64,000 nucleotides of DNA from JAXLVB01 sp046329195. Its GTDB lineage: Bacteria > Bacteroidota > Bacteroidia > Cytophagales > Spirosomataceae. Below are positions 63,548-64,000 of this stretch, piece by piece; positions within the stretch are counted from its first letter, which is position 1; the number at the start of each line of letters is the position of its first letter. Position numbers and translations under genes: made by a program. Below the pieces are notes generated by a model. That model was not told where the DNA came from. It searched no databases and worked only from the letters and a program-made list of their open reading frames with translations. The stretch lies in the NCBI GenBank assembly GCA_046329195.1, contig JAXLVB010000002.1:1488001-1552000 (forward strand), written 5' to 3'.

Positions 63548-63910
63548 ATGGAAACAAACCAAAACAGACATTTAGCATTGAAGCTATTGCTTTTTTTACA
63601 AACATTCGCCATTATTATTTATACATATTTTGCCAGCCAAAACGAAGGTTGGGGCTTATTTGATGTCTTTGTCGGCGATTTGATGAAACTCAATTGGAAT
63701 GGACAATTTAACCTCGATTTTAGTTGTTATCTCCTCTTATCTGCTATCTGGATAATGTGGCGAAACCATTTTAAAATGAGTTCGGTACTGTTTGCCATCG
63801 TTGCCATGATTGTCGGCATCATGGTTTTTGCACCTTATCTTTTGTACTTATTGTCGGTCGAGAAAGGAAAGCTTAAAAAAGTTTTGGTCGGCAACCGATC
63901 CCTAAATTAA
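63548..63910 (+). CDS. Small integral membrane protein, uncharacterised
   Basis: 120 residues with three hydrophobic segments (about 10-30, 55-72, 78-103) and a basic tail. It starts 21 bp after the previous gene and precedes a new coding start at 63929 by 18 bp. Together they look like a TetR-controlled set. No function is known. Confidence 0.7.
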   Translation: METNQNRHLALKLLLFLQTFAIIIYTYFASQNEGWGLFDVFVGDLMKLNWNGQFNLDFSCYLLLSAIWIMWRNHFKMSSVLFAIVAMIVGIMVFAPYLLYLLSVEKGKLKKVLVGNRSLN

Positions 63911-63928
63911 ACTTCCTACTTCTCAACA

Positions 63929-64000
63929 ATGAGATTTTTTATAGACCAACCCTTTGGTTTGAAAAATCAAGAATTATTTGATTCAATCAATTGTCACATC
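63929..64000 (+). CDS. N-terminal start of a further gene (3' truncated by window edge)
   Basis: An ATG at 63929, 18 bp after the previous stop, opens a frame of 24 codons to the edge (M-R-F-F-I-D-Q-P-F-G-L-K-N-Q). It contains no membrane segment so far. Assignment is not possible from this length. Confidence 0.45.
   Translation, partial: MRFFIDQPFGLKNQELFDSINCHI

Overview
The window reads as chromosomal DNA of a Bacteroidota bacterium. It has a SusC/SusD pair, a GLPGLI-family protein next to a TonB-dependent-receptor-like barrel, a SUF operon of Bacteroidota type, many short secretion signals, almost no Shine-Dalgarno sequences, and several -7 elements matching the Bacteroidota consensus TAnnTTTG. 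The mix of tandem amidohydrolases, GH78, an AraC/molybdenum hydroxylase locus and CtlX suggests Cytophagales, possibly Spirosomataceae; that placement is inference. No rRNA, tRNA, CRISPR array, IS element or phage gene was recognised.

Layout. 1-3.7 kb: tail of a small membrane protein, a LiaF-like membrane protein, a cytochrome b561/sulfite-oxidase-type fusion and an MscS channel. 3.8-12.7 kb: secreted catabolic enzymes (two linked amidohydrolase-fold proteins, a sugar isomerase-like TIM barrel, a GH78 rhamnosidase and a divergent esterase). 12.7-16.5 kb: a histone-H1-like protein, an RND/MMPL exporter and two small membrane proteins. 16.5-21.3 kb: SusD and SusC. 21.6-28.7 kb: a DHFR-like protein, a divergent gamma-glutamyltransferase and an AT-rich two-gene unit (WGR/DUF6493 plus SWIM). 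28.9-35.9 kb: mnmA, a duplicated-domain lipoprotein, and the minus-strand operon sufC-sufD-sufS-(small ORF)-sufE-sufT-like-bacilliredoxin, with no sufB beside it. 36.1-39.1 kb: arginine deiminase-family protein, CtlX and methylmalonyl-CoA epimerase. 39.3-46.6 kb: a membrane glycosyltransferase-like protein, an LRR/TPR lipoprotein, a GT2 enzyme, cystathionine beta-synthase, a DUF5009-type membrane acyltransferase and a ROK kinase. 46.8-54.3 kb: outer membrane barrel, GLPGLI protein, APC permease and fumarase. 54.3-55.3 kb: a lone EF-Tu-domain-II-like gene bracketed by a duplicated copy of the fumC 3' end. 55.3-64 kb: PQQ-type sugar dehydrogenase, an AraC regulator, a haem lipoprotein/2Fe-2S/molybdopterin enzyme operon, an esterase, a TetR regulator and small membrane proteins.

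The most informative local signals are three. First, three AAATAGAAAA-type boxes at exact 22-bp spacing lie between the AraC gene and the molybdenum hydroxylase operon, with a fourth box at the AraC promoter. Second, a 78-bp imperfect repeat of the fumC terminus flanks the orphan translation-factor-domain gene. Third, a 28-bp perfect palindrome sits in frame inside the molybdenum subunit, just after its Tat signal. Many start codons were moved inward from TTG/GTG extensions to the ATG that begins a signal peptide or conserved domain. Long perfect hairpins ending in T runs separate most transcription units. No clearly new multi-gene system is proven here; the best candidates are the WGR/SWIM pair and the EF-Tu-domain insertion.
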